From contig NZ_FOOX01000005.1 in assembly GCF_900113335.1 (NCBI RefSeq), positions 124,001-188,000 on the forward strand: a DNA stretch of 64,000 bases. The letters run 5' to 3'. Under the pieces are notes generated by a model, which made no database searches, was not told the DNA's origin, and saw only the letters and a program-made list of their open reading frames with translations. The stretch is from Desulfotruncus arcticus DSM 17038 (GTDB lineage: Bacteria; Bacillota; Desulfotomaculia; Desulfotomaculales; Desulfallaceae). The position numbers were made by a program, and so were the translations under genes. Positions 52,060 to 62,555 of the stretch are shown one piece after another. The first letter of the stretch is position 1. Every line of letters starts with the position of its first letter.

Positions 52060-53103
52060 TTATAGGGACAATTCTTCTATAAAGCAGGCAATTTCTTTAA
52101 CTGCCATACCCAAATTTTCGGTATTTACTGATAAAAAATAATCATCACTTGGTCCGCTAGGATATTTATATAACGGATCATAATAGTTAAGCAATAAAAA
52201 TTCAATTACGCTGCTTATTTTACCGCTGCCCAATAAATCTGTCAGCTCCGTGACTTTACGATTACCAATGTATTTGGCCAAACGTTCTATAGCTGCTTTA
52301 AGGGCAGTCAAATTACCATCCTTTCCGGTCAAATAATCTCTTTTAATTCGCTCGGTCCTGGACTTAACATTTGCATATAATAATATATTAATTCCTTTGC
52401 CCATAGTGTTGAAAACTGCTGAGGGTATAATTAATTTACCTATTCTCTTACTTTCACATTCTACCAAAAAATAGCTATTAATTTGAACCAACCTGAATTC
52501 ACTTTCAATCAAAGATTCAAACATTTTTTGACCGGGTGACGGAAGTTGTCCTATTTTACCAAAAACCGACCCCCTGTGCCTGGCTAATCCCTCCAAATCA
52601 AGCACATTAAACCCCCAGCTCTTTAATTCCAAAAGCACATCGGTTTTGCCAACCCCTGTTAAGCCGTGCAAAGCCACCGCCCGGTACGGCAGTATCTCCC
52701 TGTCAAAGAATTGTAATACATGTTTTCGGTAGGCTTTAAAACCGCCGGTAATCCGAAAAACCTTAAAACCCATTAAGTCAAGTATGCTAGCGGCAAAATG
52801 ACTGCGCTCACCACCGCGCCAGCAAAAAATAACAATTTTTTTTTCAAGAGCAACTTCTTTAAAAGAATAAACAAAGGCCGGCAATTTGGGAGATAATAGC
52901 TCCATAGCCATATATCTAGCTTTTTCCGGTCCTTCGTGCTTATAAACAGTGCCGACAATTGCCCTTTCAACGTTATCCAATAGCGGTATATTAAGCGCTC
53001 CTGGAATTGTCGCTTCCCGGAATTCACCCGGCGAGCGCAGATCAACAACCGGTAATTCTGCCATTTTATTCAATGCGTCTTCTATACTGATATCCTGGTA
53101 CAT
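52060..53103 (-). CDS. mnmH: tRNA 2-selenouridine synthase MnmH/SelU
   Basis: A 347-residue two-domain enzyme: N-terminal rhodanese with IVIFCWRGGERSHFAASIL holding the catalytic Cys, and a C-terminal P-loop domain with LHGLTGVGKTDVLLEL (Walker A). It exchanges sulfur for selenium in 2-thiouridine of tRNA wobble positions, using selenophosphate. ATG 53103 after CGGAGGATACT is preferred over 53157. It implies selD in the genome. Inserted between spoIIIE and the rodZ-like gene. Confidence 0.95.
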   Translation of the reverse strand: MYQDISIEDALNKMAELPVVDLRSPGEFREATIPGALNIPLLDNVERAIVGTVYKHEGPEKARYMAMELLSPKLPAFVYSFKEVALEKKIVIFCWRGGERSHFAASILDLMGFKVFRITGGFKAYRKHVLQFFDREILPYRAVALHGLTGVGKTDVLLELKSWGFNVLDLEGLARHRGSVFGKIGQLPSPGQKMFESLIESEFRLVQINSYFLVECESKRIGKLIIPSAVFNTMGKGINILLYANVKSRTERIKRDYLTGKDGNLTALKAAIERLAKYIGNRKVTELTDLLGSGKISSVIEFLLLNYYDPLYKYPSGPSDDYFLSVNTENLGMAVKEIACFIEELSL

Positions 53104-53178
53104 AGTATCCTCCGATAAAAGCGACAAAATAATTAAATTTAAAATTCCCTTCGACACATCCCTTTATTTATCCTTTTT

Positions 53179-55419
53179 TTAATTATCATTTCCTGCTCTT
53201 GTTTCAGATTGATCGTTAAAGCGGTCGTATTCTTCCTTCGTAATTAAAACAGCTCTGGGCCGGCTTCCTTCGTAACCGCCCACGTAACCTTTTTTCTCCA
53301 TTATATCAATTAGCCTGGCTGCTCTGGCATAGCCAATATGCAAACGCCTTTGCAATAATGAAATTGATGCATGGCCAGTCTCCAAAAAGATTTTAACAGC
53401 TTGAGCGAGTAAGTCATCCTCAGCATCGGCCGGCTCGCTGATCTGCTTTACCTGATGGTCCAAGCCTTCGTCGTATTTAGGTCCAGCCTGTTTTTTCCAG
53501 TGTTGAACCAGCAATTCAACCTCCCGGTCTGAAAGATATGCCCCCTGAACCCTGATAGGCTTTGTCGCTCCCACAGGATAAAACAGCATATCACCACGCC
53601 CCAATAATTTTTCCGCCCCCCCCATGTCTAGTATGGTTCGGGAATCAATTTGTGATGATACTGCAAAGCTTACCCTGGAAGGAATATTAGCTTTAATCAG
53701 GCCGGTTATAATATCTACCGAAGGTCTTTGTGTGGCCACCACCAGGTGAATTCCCGCAGCCCTGGCCATTTGGGCAAGCCTGCAGATAGCATCTTCCACA
53801 TCCGCCGGAGCGACCATCATCAGATCGGCCAACTCGTCGATCACAACAACTAAAAGCGGCAGAGCATCTTTTCCTTGTTCACGTATATATTTGTTGTATC
53901 TCACAATATCGCGCACTCCGGCAGCTGCAAACAATTCATAGCGATATTCCATTTCTTTAACAGCCCATCGCAATGACGTCGCTGCTTTTTTAGGGTTGGT
54001 CACAACGGGTGAAACTAAATGCGGAATACCATTAAATACAGATAACTCAACCATTTTGGGATCAATAATTAAAAATTTTGTTTGCATGGGAGTAGACTTA
54101 AATAGAATTCCAGCCAGCAGCGTATTCAAACATACACTTTTTCCCGCTCCGGTAGCGCCCGCAATAAGCAGATGCGGCATCCTGGTCAAATCGTCAACCA
54201 CCGGCACGCCAGCTATATCTTTACCCAAAGCAACTGTCAAATGAGATGGCACATTTTGAAACTCATCCGTCTCCACCAGTTCACGCAGATATACAGTGGC
54301 AATCTCCTTATTAGGAACCTCAATTCCTACAACAGCTTTACCGGGGATGGGGGCTTCAATTCGAACATCCGGCGAAGCCATGCTTAACGCAATGTCATCG
54401 GCCAACCCGACAATGCGGCTGACTTTAACTCCCGGCGGCGGCTGTACTTCATACCTGGTTATAGCCGGGCCTCTGGAAACCCGTGTAACCTTTGCCCGAA
54501 TACCAAAACTACCCAGGGTTTCTTCTAACTTTTTGACATTTTCAGTGATATCCTTATTGTTTTTGTTGACCTTGCTTCTAACTGGTCTGGTCAAAAGGGA
54601 TAACGGCGGGAGAACATACGAATCTTTAGATAATTCTTCAGCCTTAGCCGGCTCAACTGAGGTTTCGACATCACATTGACTGTCCTGGGTGCTTTCTTTC
54701 CCGCCGGGGTGTGATTGAGAGTGAGGTGGCCTGTAATAAACAACATTACTCTTCTTTTCCACAGGCACAGGTTCATCATCATTGATCTCTTCAATTACAA
54801 GACTACCGCTGCCGGCTATGTCGCCATCCTTGCTGTCAATGATTATTGGTGTCTCCTGCTCCTCTTCCGCGTCAGTAAAGAGAAAATTATCTATTAAAAT
54901 AATTGTTTTTTTTAATATTTCAGCAATCTTTTGAACAATCTTTTTACCAATCTCCGCTATTGATTGATTTGTCAGCAATAATAATCCAACCAAAAACAGT
55001 GTTAGCAATACAATATACATGCCGAAAACGCCAAACGCCTTTAACAGCAAAAAGTAAACCGCAGCACCGATAACTCCACCGCCGTCACCCGTTAATCCGG
55101 CTTTTAGGATATATTCCCTTGGCACAGAAAAATGCAATAATGTAAGTATCACCAACGCAATAATTAAAGCCCCGCGCAAATCAACTTGCACCTTGACTTT
55201 TTCTTTCCGTAGCAATAATCTGAACCCAAAAGTCGCTAATAAAACAGGAATTAAATACCTGCCTTCCCCGGCAAGCTTCATCAACAAGCTGTTTAAATAT
55301 TTGGCGACTAAACCTGAAGCGGGACTTAAAACGCTAAGCAGAGTTAATATTGCTACCGACAGTAAAACAATACCGCTTATCTCAAATTTAACTTCATCTT
55401 TTGAGTTAATTGTTGGCAC
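53179..55419 (-). CDS. spoIIIE: DNA translocase SpoIIIE/FtsK
   Basis: A 746-residue translocase: four membrane segments in residues 12-160, a linker rich in acidic residues and Pro, an alpha/beta motor with LIAGATGAGKSVCLN (Walker A, about 420) and VVIDELADLMM (Walker B), and a C-terminal gamma winged helix (YDRFNDQ end). It pumps chromosome into the forespore or through the closing septum. Location next to tepA and ylzJ matches Bacillus spoIIIE. Confidence 0.97.
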   Translation of the reverse strand: MPTINSKDEVKFEISGIVLLSVAILTLLSVLSPASGLVAKYLNSLLMKLAGEGRYLIPVLLATFGFRLLLRKEKVKVQVDLRGALIIALVILTLLHFSVPREYILKAGLTGDGGGVIGAAVYFLLLKAFGVFGMYIVLLTLFLVGLLLLTNQSIAEIGKKIVQKIAEILKKTIILIDNFLFTDAEEEQETPIIIDSKDGDIAGSGSLVIEEINDDEPVPVEKKSNVVYYRPPHSQSHPGGKESTQDSQCDVETSVEPAKAEELSKDSYVLPPLSLLTRPVRSKVNKNNKDITENVKKLEETLGSFGIRAKVTRVSRGPAITRYEVQPPPGVKVSRIVGLADDIALSMASPDVRIEAPIPGKAVVGIEVPNKEIATVYLRELVETDEFQNVPSHLTVALGKDIAGVPVVDDLTRMPHLLIAGATGAGKSVCLNTLLAGILFKSTPMQTKFLIIDPKMVELSVFNGIPHLVSPVVTNPKKAATSLRWAVKEMEYRYELFAAAGVRDIVRYNKYIREQGKDALPLLVVVIDELADLMMVAPADVEDAICRLAQMARAAGIHLVVATQRPSVDIITGLIKANIPSRVSFAVSSQIDSRTILDMGGAEKLLGRGDMLFYPVGATKPIRVQGAYLSDREVELLVQHWKKQAGPKYDEGLDHQVKQISEPADAEDDLLAQAVKIFLETGHASISLLQRRLHIGYARAARLIDIMEKKGYVGGYEGSRPRAVLITKEEYDRFNDQSETRAGNDN

Positions 55420-55504
55420 AGAAGCACCCCCTCTTCAGTATACATATTCCATTGTTTACATATAATTCCTGCACCGATAATAAAAAAAAGCCCTTTGCCC
55501 ATAA

Positions 55505-55545
55505 AAAGGCGCGCTCAATCATTCCCATAGCGCGCGCTTTTTATA
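55505..55545. terminator. Hairpin GGCGCGCT/AGCGCGC after ylzJ
   Basis: GCGCGCT (55509-55515) pairs with AGCGCGC (55529-55535), with T-rich DNA on the plus side. It lies between ylzJ and spoIIIE. Confidence 0.6.
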
Positions 55546-55599
55546 CATAATCCTTTGATTTGGCCGAAAATATGGCCGGTCATGCTTTCCTAAAGTGAA

Positions 55600-55627
55600 A
55601 GAAAACGCGTAGGTCCAGCCTACGCTG
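55600..55627 (-). terminator. Terminator of tepA-ylzJ
   Basis: GCGTAGG, CTGGA loop, CCTACGC followed by GTTTTCTTT on the minus strand, about 22 bases after ylzJ. Confidence 0.85.
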
Positions 55628-55648
55628 TATTATTAGATAGTCTTAAAT

Positions 55649-55873
55649 TTAATTCACACAATCCGGAATGATTTGCGTTCCCGGCGATAGGTCTTTGCGC
55701 AAATAATCATTAGGGTCTGTACTAAGCAGCTGCACAATTTCTTCTTTCCCGGCACTGTTTTTGCGCACTATAGCGGGAACACCTTCAATTGTCACTTTCC
55801 GATCTGATGAATGATCCATTTGATCAAGCCCGGCTAATACAAGTTCTAATTGCATAGGCGTGTAGAGAATCAT
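55649..55873 (-). CDS. ylzJ: YlzJ-like protein
   Basis: A 74-residue protein of the YlzJ family ([35 protein letters not shown]). Function unknown; the family always sits behind tepA near spoIIIE. Its ATG overlaps the tepA stop. Confidence 0.88.
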   Translation of the reverse strand: MILYTPMQLELVLAGLDQMDHSSDRKVTIEGVPAIVRKNSAGKEEIVQLLSTDPNDYLRKDLSPGTQIIPDCVN

Positions 55874-56691
55874 TGCAGCGGTCCCTCATTTCGATGCTTT
55901 CTTTCATCCATCATGCTGTTTAGTTTTGCCAGTGCCTTACTAATGCCTCCGGCCTCATCGATTAGCCCGCAATCCACTGCATCCTGGCCAATAAGTACGG
56001 TGCCGATATCTCTGGCGAGTTCACCGGTACGAAACATTAAATCCCTGAATTTATCCTGGCTAATCTTAGAATGTTGAGTAACAAATCTTACCACACGGTC
56101 TTGCATTTTATCAAGATATTCATAAGTTTGCGGTACCCCGATAACCAGACCGTTAAGCCTGATGGGGTGAATAGTCATACTGGCCGTTTCTGCAATAAAC
56201 GAATAATCCGTAGCCACTGAAATAGGCACGCCGATGCTGTGGCCACCACCGAGCACTACTGATACTGTGGGCTTGGACAAGCTTGTTATCATTTCGGCGA
56301 TGGCCAGGCCGGCCTCGACATCCCCGCCAACCGTATTTAAAATTATCAATACACCTTCAATTTCAGGACTTTGTTCAATGGCCACCAACTGGGGAATTAA
56401 ATGCTCATACTTGGTTGTTTTATTCTGGGGCGGCAACACGAGATGACCTTCTATTTGCCCGACTATAGTTAAACAGTGGATATTACTTTTTACCTCGGGC
56501 ACCTGAGTAGCCCCGATTTCTTTTACTGTATCCAGCGTATTTTTAGATTTACCGGTTATTCTTGTTCTTTCGGTATTAGGGTCCTGATTGGGTTGTTCGT
56601 GATGCTCCGGATTTGTTCCCGGACCGGGTTGAGCAGGTGGTTGATACGGGAATATACCCGGCACCTGGTCAAATGATTTGTAGTAAGACAT
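55870..56691 (-). CDS. tepA: ClpP-class peptidase TepA (translocation-enhancing protein)
   Basis: A 273-residue ClpP-fold protein. After an ~80-residue Pro/Gln-rich N-terminal tail comes the protease domain, with [17 protein letters not shown] and [16 protein letters not shown], whose Ser is the likely nucleophile, and MTIHPIR with the His. In Bacillus TepA affects protein export and sporulation. Cytoplasmic. Length and order match the family. Confidence 0.92.
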   Translation of the reverse strand: MSYYKSFDQVPGIFPYQPPAQPGPGTNPEHHEQPNQDPNTERTRITGKSKNTLDTVKEIGATQVPEVKSNIHCLTIVGQIEGHLVLPPQNKTTKYEHLIPQLVAIEQSPEIEGVLIILNTVGGDVEAGLAIAEMITSLSKPTVSVVLGGGHSIGVPISVATDYSFIAETASMTIHPIRLNGLVIGVPQTYEYLDKMQDRVVRFVTQHSKISQDKFRDLMFRTGELARDIGTVLIGQDAVDCGLIDEAGGISKALAKLNSMMDERKHRNEGPLQ

Positions 56692-56751
56692 TTCTATCCT
56701 CTCCGTTTCTTTTCATATTGCCTAATGACTTTTAGTATTGTATCTAAATAA

Positions 56752-56788
56752 TAAAAAAATACACGGTTCATAATCCGTGTATTTTTTG
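56752..56788. terminator. Bidirectional terminator after rnj
   Basis: AAATACACGG, eight bases, CCGTGTATTT with T-runs on both sides; 18 bases after the rnj stop. Confidence 0.92.
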
Positions 56789-56805
56789 TGAGTAATTCTT
56801 GATAA

Positions 56806-58470
56806 TTATATTTCCATGATGATTGGTAGAATCATTGGCCTTCTTCTGGTTTTCTCGTAAAGGAACCTACTTAAATCGTCTCTGACCATAGACTTAATTG
56901 AAGCCCACTCGGACATTTTTTTTGCTGAACATTTATCAAGCGCTAATTTGACCTTCTCTTTGGCATCTTCCATCAATTCTTCTGATTCTCTAACGTACAC
57001 AAAACCACGTGATACAATGTCCGGTCCAGATATTATCTGCCCGCTTTCCTTGCTGATAGTCACCACAACGATCAATATCCCGTCCTGAGACAACTGACGC
57101 CTGTCACGCAGCACAATATTGCCGACATCTCCTACGCCGAGGCCGTCTACGAGTACCCGTCCCGCGGTAACCCTACCCGCAAAACGTCCACTGCGCCTGC
57201 TAATCTCCAAAACCTGACCGTTTTCCGCCACAAATATATTATTTGGGGGAATACCCATTTCCCGCGCCAAATTGGCATGCTTAATCAGCATCCGGTATTC
57301 ACCGTGCACCGGGATAAAAAACTTGGGTTTGACCAAATTAAACATCAACTTAAGTTCTTCCTGGCTGGGATGCCCGCTGACGTGAATGCCGGATACCGAC
57401 TCATAAATAACATTTGCACCCTGCTTAAAGAGTTGATCAATAACCCGGGCCACCAATTTTTCATTACCCGGTATGGGCGTGGCGGATATTATTATTGTAT
57501 CCCCTGGCATAATTTCCACTTGCCGGTGGTCTCTGTTGGCCATTCGTGTCAGCGCGCTCATTGGTTCACCCTGGCTCCCGGTTGTTAGATAAACCACCCG
57601 GTTCCTGGGCAATCTGCCCGCTTCGTCCAGCTCAACCAAAACATCTTCAGGCACCCTTAAGTAACCAAGTTCCCGGGCAATATTTACAACATTAACCATG
57701 CTTCGCCCAACCACTGCCACTTTTCTCTTATATCGATGCGCAGTGGTTATTGCTTGCTGCAATCTATGGACGTTAGATGCAAAAGTCGCCACGATAATTC
57801 TCTCACTTGCTTGCCTGAAGCTATCGTCAAAAGTCTGCCCTACAACCTTTTCCGACAGGGTATATCCGGGTCTCTCCACATTTGTACTGTCACTCAGCAG
57901 CACCAGTACACCCTTTTCACCCAGCTGAGCCAGCCGGTTAAAATCCGTAACTTCTCCGTCAACGGGTGTCTGATCCAATTTAAAGTCCCCCGTATGCACA
58001 ACAACCCCCACAGGAGTCTCAATTGCCAGTGACACGGCGTCGGGTATGCTGTGAGAAACACGAATAAACTCAATTTTAAACGGCCCTACGGAAATTATAT
58101 CCCGGGGTTTCGCGCAGTGAAGCTTAACTTCATCGGCCATTTGCCGTTCGCGTAATTTTTCCTTTAAAATGCCAAGAGTCAGCCTGGTTCCATAAACCGG
58201 CACATTTAACTCCCTCAACACATAAGGCAGTGCTCCAATATGGTCTTCATGACCATGCGTCAGCACTATTCCCCTGACAATATTTTTATTCTCTAAAAGA
58301 TAGGTGATATCAGGAATCACCATATCTATTCCCAGTAGATCCTCTTCCGGAAACATCAGCCCAGAATCAATTACCAGAATATTTTCCCCGTATCTCACCA
58401 CCATCATGTTTTTCCCGATCTCACCAAGTCCCCCAAGGGGGATTAGATAAAGCTTGGGTTCTCTTGCCAT
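56806..58470 (-). CDS. rnj: Ribonuclease J
   Basis: A 554-residue metallo-beta-lactamase/beta-CASP RNase: VLTHGHEDHIGALPYVL, VHTGDFKLDQ, LLSDSTNVERPG, HVSGHPSQEELKLM and a C-terminal domain. It works as 5'-exonuclease and endonuclease on RNA. Position next to dapA matches Bacillus rnjB; whether this is rnjA- or rnjB-type cannot be decided. Confidence 0.97.
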   Translation of the reverse strand: MAREPKLYLIPLGGLGEIGKNMMVVRYGENILVIDSGLMFPEEDLLGIDMVIPDITYLLENKNIVRGIVLTHGHEDHIGALPYVLRELNVPVYGTRLTLGILKEKLRERQMADEVKLHCAKPRDIISVGPFKIEFIRVSHSIPDAVSLAIETPVGVVVHTGDFKLDQTPVDGEVTDFNRLAQLGEKGVLVLLSDSTNVERPGYTLSEKVVGQTFDDSFRQASERIIVATFASNVHRLQQAITTAHRYKRKVAVVGRSMVNVVNIARELGYLRVPEDVLVELDEAGRLPRNRVVYLTTGSQGEPMSALTRMANRDHRQVEIMPGDTIIISATPIPGNEKLVARVIDQLFKQGANVIYESVSGIHVSGHPSQEELKLMFNLVKPKFFIPVHGEYRMLIKHANLAREMGIPPNNIFVAENGQVLEISRRSGRFAGRVTAGRVLVDGLGVGDVGNIVLRDRRQLSQDGILIVVVTISKESGQIISGPDIVSRGFVYVRESEELMEDAKEKVKLALDKCSAKKMSEWASIKSMVRDDLSRFLYEKTRRRPMILPIIMEI

Positions 58471-58648
58471 ATTACACCTCCCTCAATTCGCCTGTAAAAG
58501 ATTAGTATTATTTAAAATCGGTGAGAAGCAGAAGAAGGCGGGAAAATATTCATTTAAAAGCAATCCGCTCTAAAACTTGCTAGTACATTATACTGTATCT
58601 TATTCTTTTGAACAAGAAGCATGGAAAATTACTTTATTTTAGGAAAAC

Positions 58649-58676
58649 AAAAGGAGCCTTTATTGGCTCCATAAAT
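58649..58676 (-). terminator. Terminator of the dap/dpa operon
   Basis: GGAGCC, six-base loop, GGCTCC followed by TTTTGTTTT on the minus strand, about 50 bases after dapA. Confidence 0.88.
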
Positions 58677-58718
58677 CCATCCTCATTAAATATATTTACC
58701 TGTTCTAAAAAAATAATG

Positions 58719-59603
58719 CTATACAAGTTTAGCTTCGGAAAGAGTTTTCTTAATCATCTCTTTTTCAGCCTGAGTTGCCTCAACCAGTGGTAACCTCGGA
58801 CCGCCTACCTGCCAGCCAAGCATATTAAGAGCAGCTTTAAGCGGCACAGGATTGGAAGTGATAAAAAGGGTTTTAAAAACCGGGAACAAACTGCAATGAA
58901 TTTTTGTAGCAATTGTTACATTCCCGGAATTAAAAGCGTTAATCATCTCCTGCAACTGGGGGCCGATAATATGCGATGCCACGCTGACAATACCTTTACC
59001 GCCCAGCGCAAGAATCGGTAAAGTTAAAGAATCGTCGCCGCTATAAATGGCAAAATGATCCGGTAGATTACGCCGCAGCTCGCTAACCTGATCAAGACTT
59101 CCCGATGCCTCTTTAATAGCAACAATATTCTCTATCGCGGAAAGCCTTACGACCATTTGGGGCAGCAGATTAGCTGCTGTCCTTCCCGGCACATTATAAA
59201 GCATAACCGGTAAATTGGTACTTTCCGCAATGGCTTTAAAATGCTGGTATAAACCTTCTTGTGATGGCTTATTGTAATACGGGCAAACCAGCATTATACC
59301 ATCGGCGCCAAGCTTTTCCGCGGCCTGGGTCAGCGCTATGCTGTCTGCGGTGTTATTACTGCCGGTTCCGGCGATCACTACAGCGTCACCGCCTACTTCT
59401 TCAACCACCACGCGAAAAAGTTCAATTTTTTCTTCTTTGCTTAATGTGGGTGACTCGCCGGTGGTGCCGGCTACTACCAGACCGTCGGTACCAGATTGCA
59501 CAAGATGGTGGGCCAATTTTTTAACCTGGTCAAAATCTACGGTCATGTCATTTTTAAAGGGGGTTATCATGGCGGTTAAAACTCGCCCAAAATCAATTGC
59601 CAA
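58719..59603 (-). CDS. dapA: 4-hydroxy-tetrahydrodipicolinate synthase
   Basis: A 294-residue aldolase: [49 protein letters not shown] with catalytic Tyr, and [13 protein letters not shown] with the Schiff-base Lys. It condenses pyruvate and aspartate semialdehyde. TTG 59603 with GGAAGGTG six bases before is a better start than GTG 59612. Last gene of the operon; product feeds lysine, peptidoglycan and dipicolinate. Confidence 0.96.
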   Translation of the reverse strand: MAIDFGRVLTAMITPFKNDMTVDFDQVKKLAHHLVQSGTDGLVVAGTTGESPTLSKEEKIELFRVVVEEVGGDAVVIAGTGSNNTADSIALTQAAEKLGADGIMLVCPYYNKPSQEGLYQHFKAIAESTNLPVMLYNVPGRTAANLLPQMVVRLSAIENIVAIKEASGSLDQVSELRRNLPDHFAIYSGDDSLTLPILALGGKGIVSVASHIIGPQLQEMINAFNSGNVTIATKIHCSLFPVFKTLFITSNPVPLKAALNMLGWQVGGPRLPLVEATQAEKEMIKKTLSEAKLV

Positions 59604-59639
59604 TACTTTCACCTTCCTTTTTAATCAAACAGTATCCGC

Positions 59640-60866
59640 CTACTGGCCTAATTTAAATTGCCTGTGCAAAGCTATAACGGCCTTTTCCATATCCTCACGC
59701 CTGACCAGCACCCAAACCGTAGTGTGCGAATCATTACATTGCAGTATTTGTATATCTTCCTTGGTTAATGCTTCTACAATATCTGCAATAACTCCCGGCA
59801 CACCGGACATTCCCGCTCCAACTGCGGAAACCTTGGCACACCCGGTTATCATTTCCGGCACATAGCCTGTATTTTCCAGAACTTTAACGGTTTTATCCGC
59901 TACGTTATCCAGCACTGTAAACAATACAAACTCAGGAAGCAGGTTAATAAAGTCAATACTTATTCCCGCCAGGGCCAATGCCCTGAACACACGCCGCTGT
60001 TGCTTTAAACCCTCAATGCCGGTTCCAATGCCTACTTTAAATTGGGCAATACCTGATATATAGGTTATACCGGTTATAATCCTGTCCCTGGTAATATCAA
60101 TTGTACCTTTATAAGCCTCACCGGACGTGGTTACAAGAGTGCCGGGCGAATCGGTAAACGTTGAACGAACGCGTAATGGGATTCCCTTTTGCATAGCGAT
60201 TTCAACCGCTCGCGGATGGACTACCTTGGCACCCTCGTGAGCCAAATGACAAATCTCATCATAAGTAATTACATCAAGAGCCTTTGCTTCTTTGACAATG
60301 CGAGGATCAGCGGTCATAATACCTTCCACATCGGTATATATATCAACACAAACAGCATTTAAAGCAACGCCAAGTGCCGCAGCCGTTGTATCACTTCCAC
60401 CACGGCCGAGCGTGGTGATATCACCATCCTCGGTTACCCCCTGAAAGCCCGCTACAACTACTATATACCCTTCTTGCGCAAATTTGGTTACTTTTTGTGG
60501 TTGAACTTTCAAGATTCGAGCCTCGGAATATTTATTGTCCGTTATAATGCCGGCCTGAGCGCCTGTTAAAAGAACCGCCGGATGTCCCATGCTCTGCAAA
60601 GCAGCCACCATGATGATGCCCGATATAATCTCACCGCAGGACATCAGCAAATCCATTTCACGATTTGGCAGCTCACGATAGGACTGGCTGACCAGATTTA
60701 TCAACGTATCCGTGGCATAGGGGTCGCCTTTTCGGCCTATGGCCGAAACGACCACAACGGGCATATGACCTTCTTCTTTGGCCGCGATTATTTTATTTGC
60801 AGCTTTCTCCCTAAGATCGACATCAACCAGTGAAGTCCCGCCGAACTTAAGCACCACAAATTTCAT
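59640..60866 (-). CDS. dapG: Aspartate kinase (DapG type)
   Basis: A 408-residue aspartokinase: VVLKFGGTSLVDVDLRE, TLGRGGSDTTAAALG, DPRIVKEAKALDVI and two C-terminal ACT domains (residues 260-400). It phosphorylates aspartate; in sporulating Bacillus DapG is the DAP-inhibited isozyme tied to dipicolinate. ATG 60866 after GGAAAGAGG. Between asd and dapA, as in Bacillus. Confidence 0.95.
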   Translation of the reverse strand: MKFVVLKFGGTSLVDVDLREKAANKIIAAKEEGHMPVVVVSAIGRKGDPYATDTLINLVSQSYRELPNREMDLLMSCGEIISGIIMVAALQSMGHPAVLLTGAQAGIITDNKYSEARILKVQPQKVTKFAQEGYIVVVAGFQGVTEDGDITTLGRGGSDTTAAALGVALNAVCVDIYTDVEGIMTADPRIVKEAKALDVITYDEICHLAHEGAKVVHPRAVEIAMQKGIPLRVRSTFTDSPGTLVTTSGEAYKGTIDITRDRIITGITYISGIAQFKVGIGTGIEGLKQQRRVFRALALAGISIDFINLLPEFVLFTVLDNVADKTVKVLENTGYVPEMITGCAKVSAVGAGMSGVPGVIADIVEALTKEDIQILQCNDSHTTVWVLVRREDMEKAVIALHRQFKLGQ

Positions 60867-60871
60867 TGTAA

Positions 60872-61891
60872 CTACCTCTTTCCAAGGCAACCATATTTGA
60901 TTACCAGCTCAGCAATTTGAACCGCGTTGGTAGCCGCCCCTTTGCGCAACTGGTCGGCAGCTACCCACATATTCAATGCATGATCCAGGGAATTGTCTTC
61001 CCTGATTCTACCCACGAACACCTCATCGTGGTTGGAAGAGAAAAGCGGCATCGGATATTTTTTGTTGGAGGGATCGTCCTCCAGAATAATTCCGGGAAAC
61101 TTTGCCAATACTTCCCTGGCCTCGGCCGCCGTCATCTTCCGCTTAGTTTCCACGTTAATCGATTCCGAATGGCTTCTGTAAACCGGCACCCTGACCGTGG
61201 TTGCTGTTATGCCAATGGTATCGTCATGCATTATTTTACAAGTTTCTTTAACCATTTTCCATTCCTCTTTAGTGTAATCCATTTCCTGGAATACATCAAT
61301 ATGAGGTATCAGGTTAAAGGCTATCTGGTATTGAAACTTGGCTGGAACAACCTCATCACCGGCCAGCACCGCCTTGGTATGCTCCGTTAATTCGGAAATA
61401 CCTTCTGCTCCGGCGCCGCTGACAGCCTGGTACGTTGAAACAACAACACGTTTAATCCCCGCCGCATCATAAATGGCTTTCAGTGGTACAACCATAATTA
61501 TTGTAGAACAATTGGGATTGGCTATAATACCTTTATGCCATTTGACATCCTCCGGATTTACTTCAGGCACAACCAGAGGAACTTCCGGGTCTAAGCGAAA
61601 ATGACTGCTGTTATCAATGACCACAACACCTTTTTCGGCGGCAAGCGGCCCAAATTCTTTACTGGCCGCACCACCTGCAAACAAGGCTATATCCATCCCG
61701 TCAAATGAAGACGGGGTAGTTTCTTCCACTTTATACGTATTGCCCTTGAAAAGCATTTCCTTGCCGGCGGAACGGGAAGTGGCGCAGAGTTTTAGATCTC
61801 CTACAGGAAATTTTTTTTCTTCCAGCACTTGTAATATTTCCTGTCCTACTGCACCGGACGCGCCAACAACAATTACTTTATACTGAGCCAT
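60872..61891 (-). CDS. asd: Aspartate-semialdehyde dehydrogenase
   Basis: A 339-residue enzyme: VVGASGAVGQEILQVLEEK (NADP site), IANPNCSTIIMV with the catalytic Cys, STYQAVSGAGAEGI, and RVPVYRSHSESI with the substrate His. Reduces aspartyl phosphate. Normal length; five bases from dapG. Confidence 0.97.
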   Translation of the reverse strand: MAQYKVIVVGASGAVGQEILQVLEEKKFPVGDLKLCATSRSAGKEMLFKGNTYKVEETTPSSFDGMDIALFAGGAASKEFGPLAAEKGVVVIDNSSHFRLDPEVPLVVPEVNPEDVKWHKGIIANPNCSTIIMVVPLKAIYDAAGIKRVVVSTYQAVSGAGAEGISELTEHTKAVLAGDEVVPAKFQYQIAFNLIPHIDVFQEMDYTKEEWKMVKETCKIMHDDTIGITATTVRVPVYRSHSESINVETKRKMTAAEAREVLAKFPGIILEDDPSNKKYPMPLFSSNHDEVFVGRIREDNSLDHALNMWVAADQLRKGAATNAVQIAELVIKYGCLGKR

Positions 61892-61942
61892 TTCTTATCC
61901 CTCCATTATATTTATTAAAGCCCCCGCCGGCTACCTGCTTCA

Positions 61943-62527
61943 TTAATAACTGATCAAGATGGGTTGCATTTGTTTGCCTTGCAATGCATATTCAATGGTT
62001 TCCACTAAATAATCAATCTTGGCCTTCAATGAATTTGGCTTGCCGGCCGGACTATCCTGACCAAACGGAACCATGTAAATATTCTTTGAATTTAGCAATA
62101 ACCCAATATTTTTGGCGTTCATGCTAAGTCCGTCGTTAGTGGATATCGCCAGCACCACCGGACGCTGGTTGCGCAAATGCGCTTTTACTGCCATTAATAC
62201 CGGCCCATCGGTTATGCCGTTGGCTAATTTAGCCAGGGTATTGCCGGTACAGGGGGCGACAACCAAAATATCCAGTAATTTTTCCGGACCAATGGGTTCC
62301 GCCCCTACGATACTTTTAATTATTTTTTCTTCTGTTACTTCCTTAATACGTTCTTTCCAAGAATCAGTTGTTCCGAATCGAGTATCGGTTTCATTTACGG
62401 AACAACTAATAATAGGATACAGGATGGCTCCCTCATCGGCAACCTTTTTCATCTCCACAAGAGCCTCTTCAAGTGTACAATGTGAACCCGTAAAAGCAAA
62501 CCCAACTTTTTTACCTTTTAACCGCAT
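61943..62527 (-). CDS. dpaB: Dipicolinate synthase subunit B
   Basis: A 194-residue flavoprotein-fold protein: LKGKKVGFAFTGSHCTLEEA, PIISCSVNETDTRFG, VVAPCTGNTLAKLANGITDG. With DpaA it oxidises dihydrodipicolinate to dipicolinate, the spore-core chelator. Directly after dpaA in the operon. Confidence 0.95.
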   Translation of the reverse strand: MRLKGKKVGFAFTGSHCTLEEALVEMKKVADEGAILYPIISCSVNETDTRFGTTDSWKERIKEVTEEKIIKSIVGAEPIGPEKLLDILVVAPCTGNTLAKLANGITDGPVLMAVKAHLRNQRPVVLAISTNDGLSMNAKNIGLLLNSKNIYMVPFGQDSPAGKPNSLKAKIDYLVETIEYALQGKQMQPILISY

Positions 62528-62555
62528 AATACAAGCACCTCCCAGGAAAACCGAA

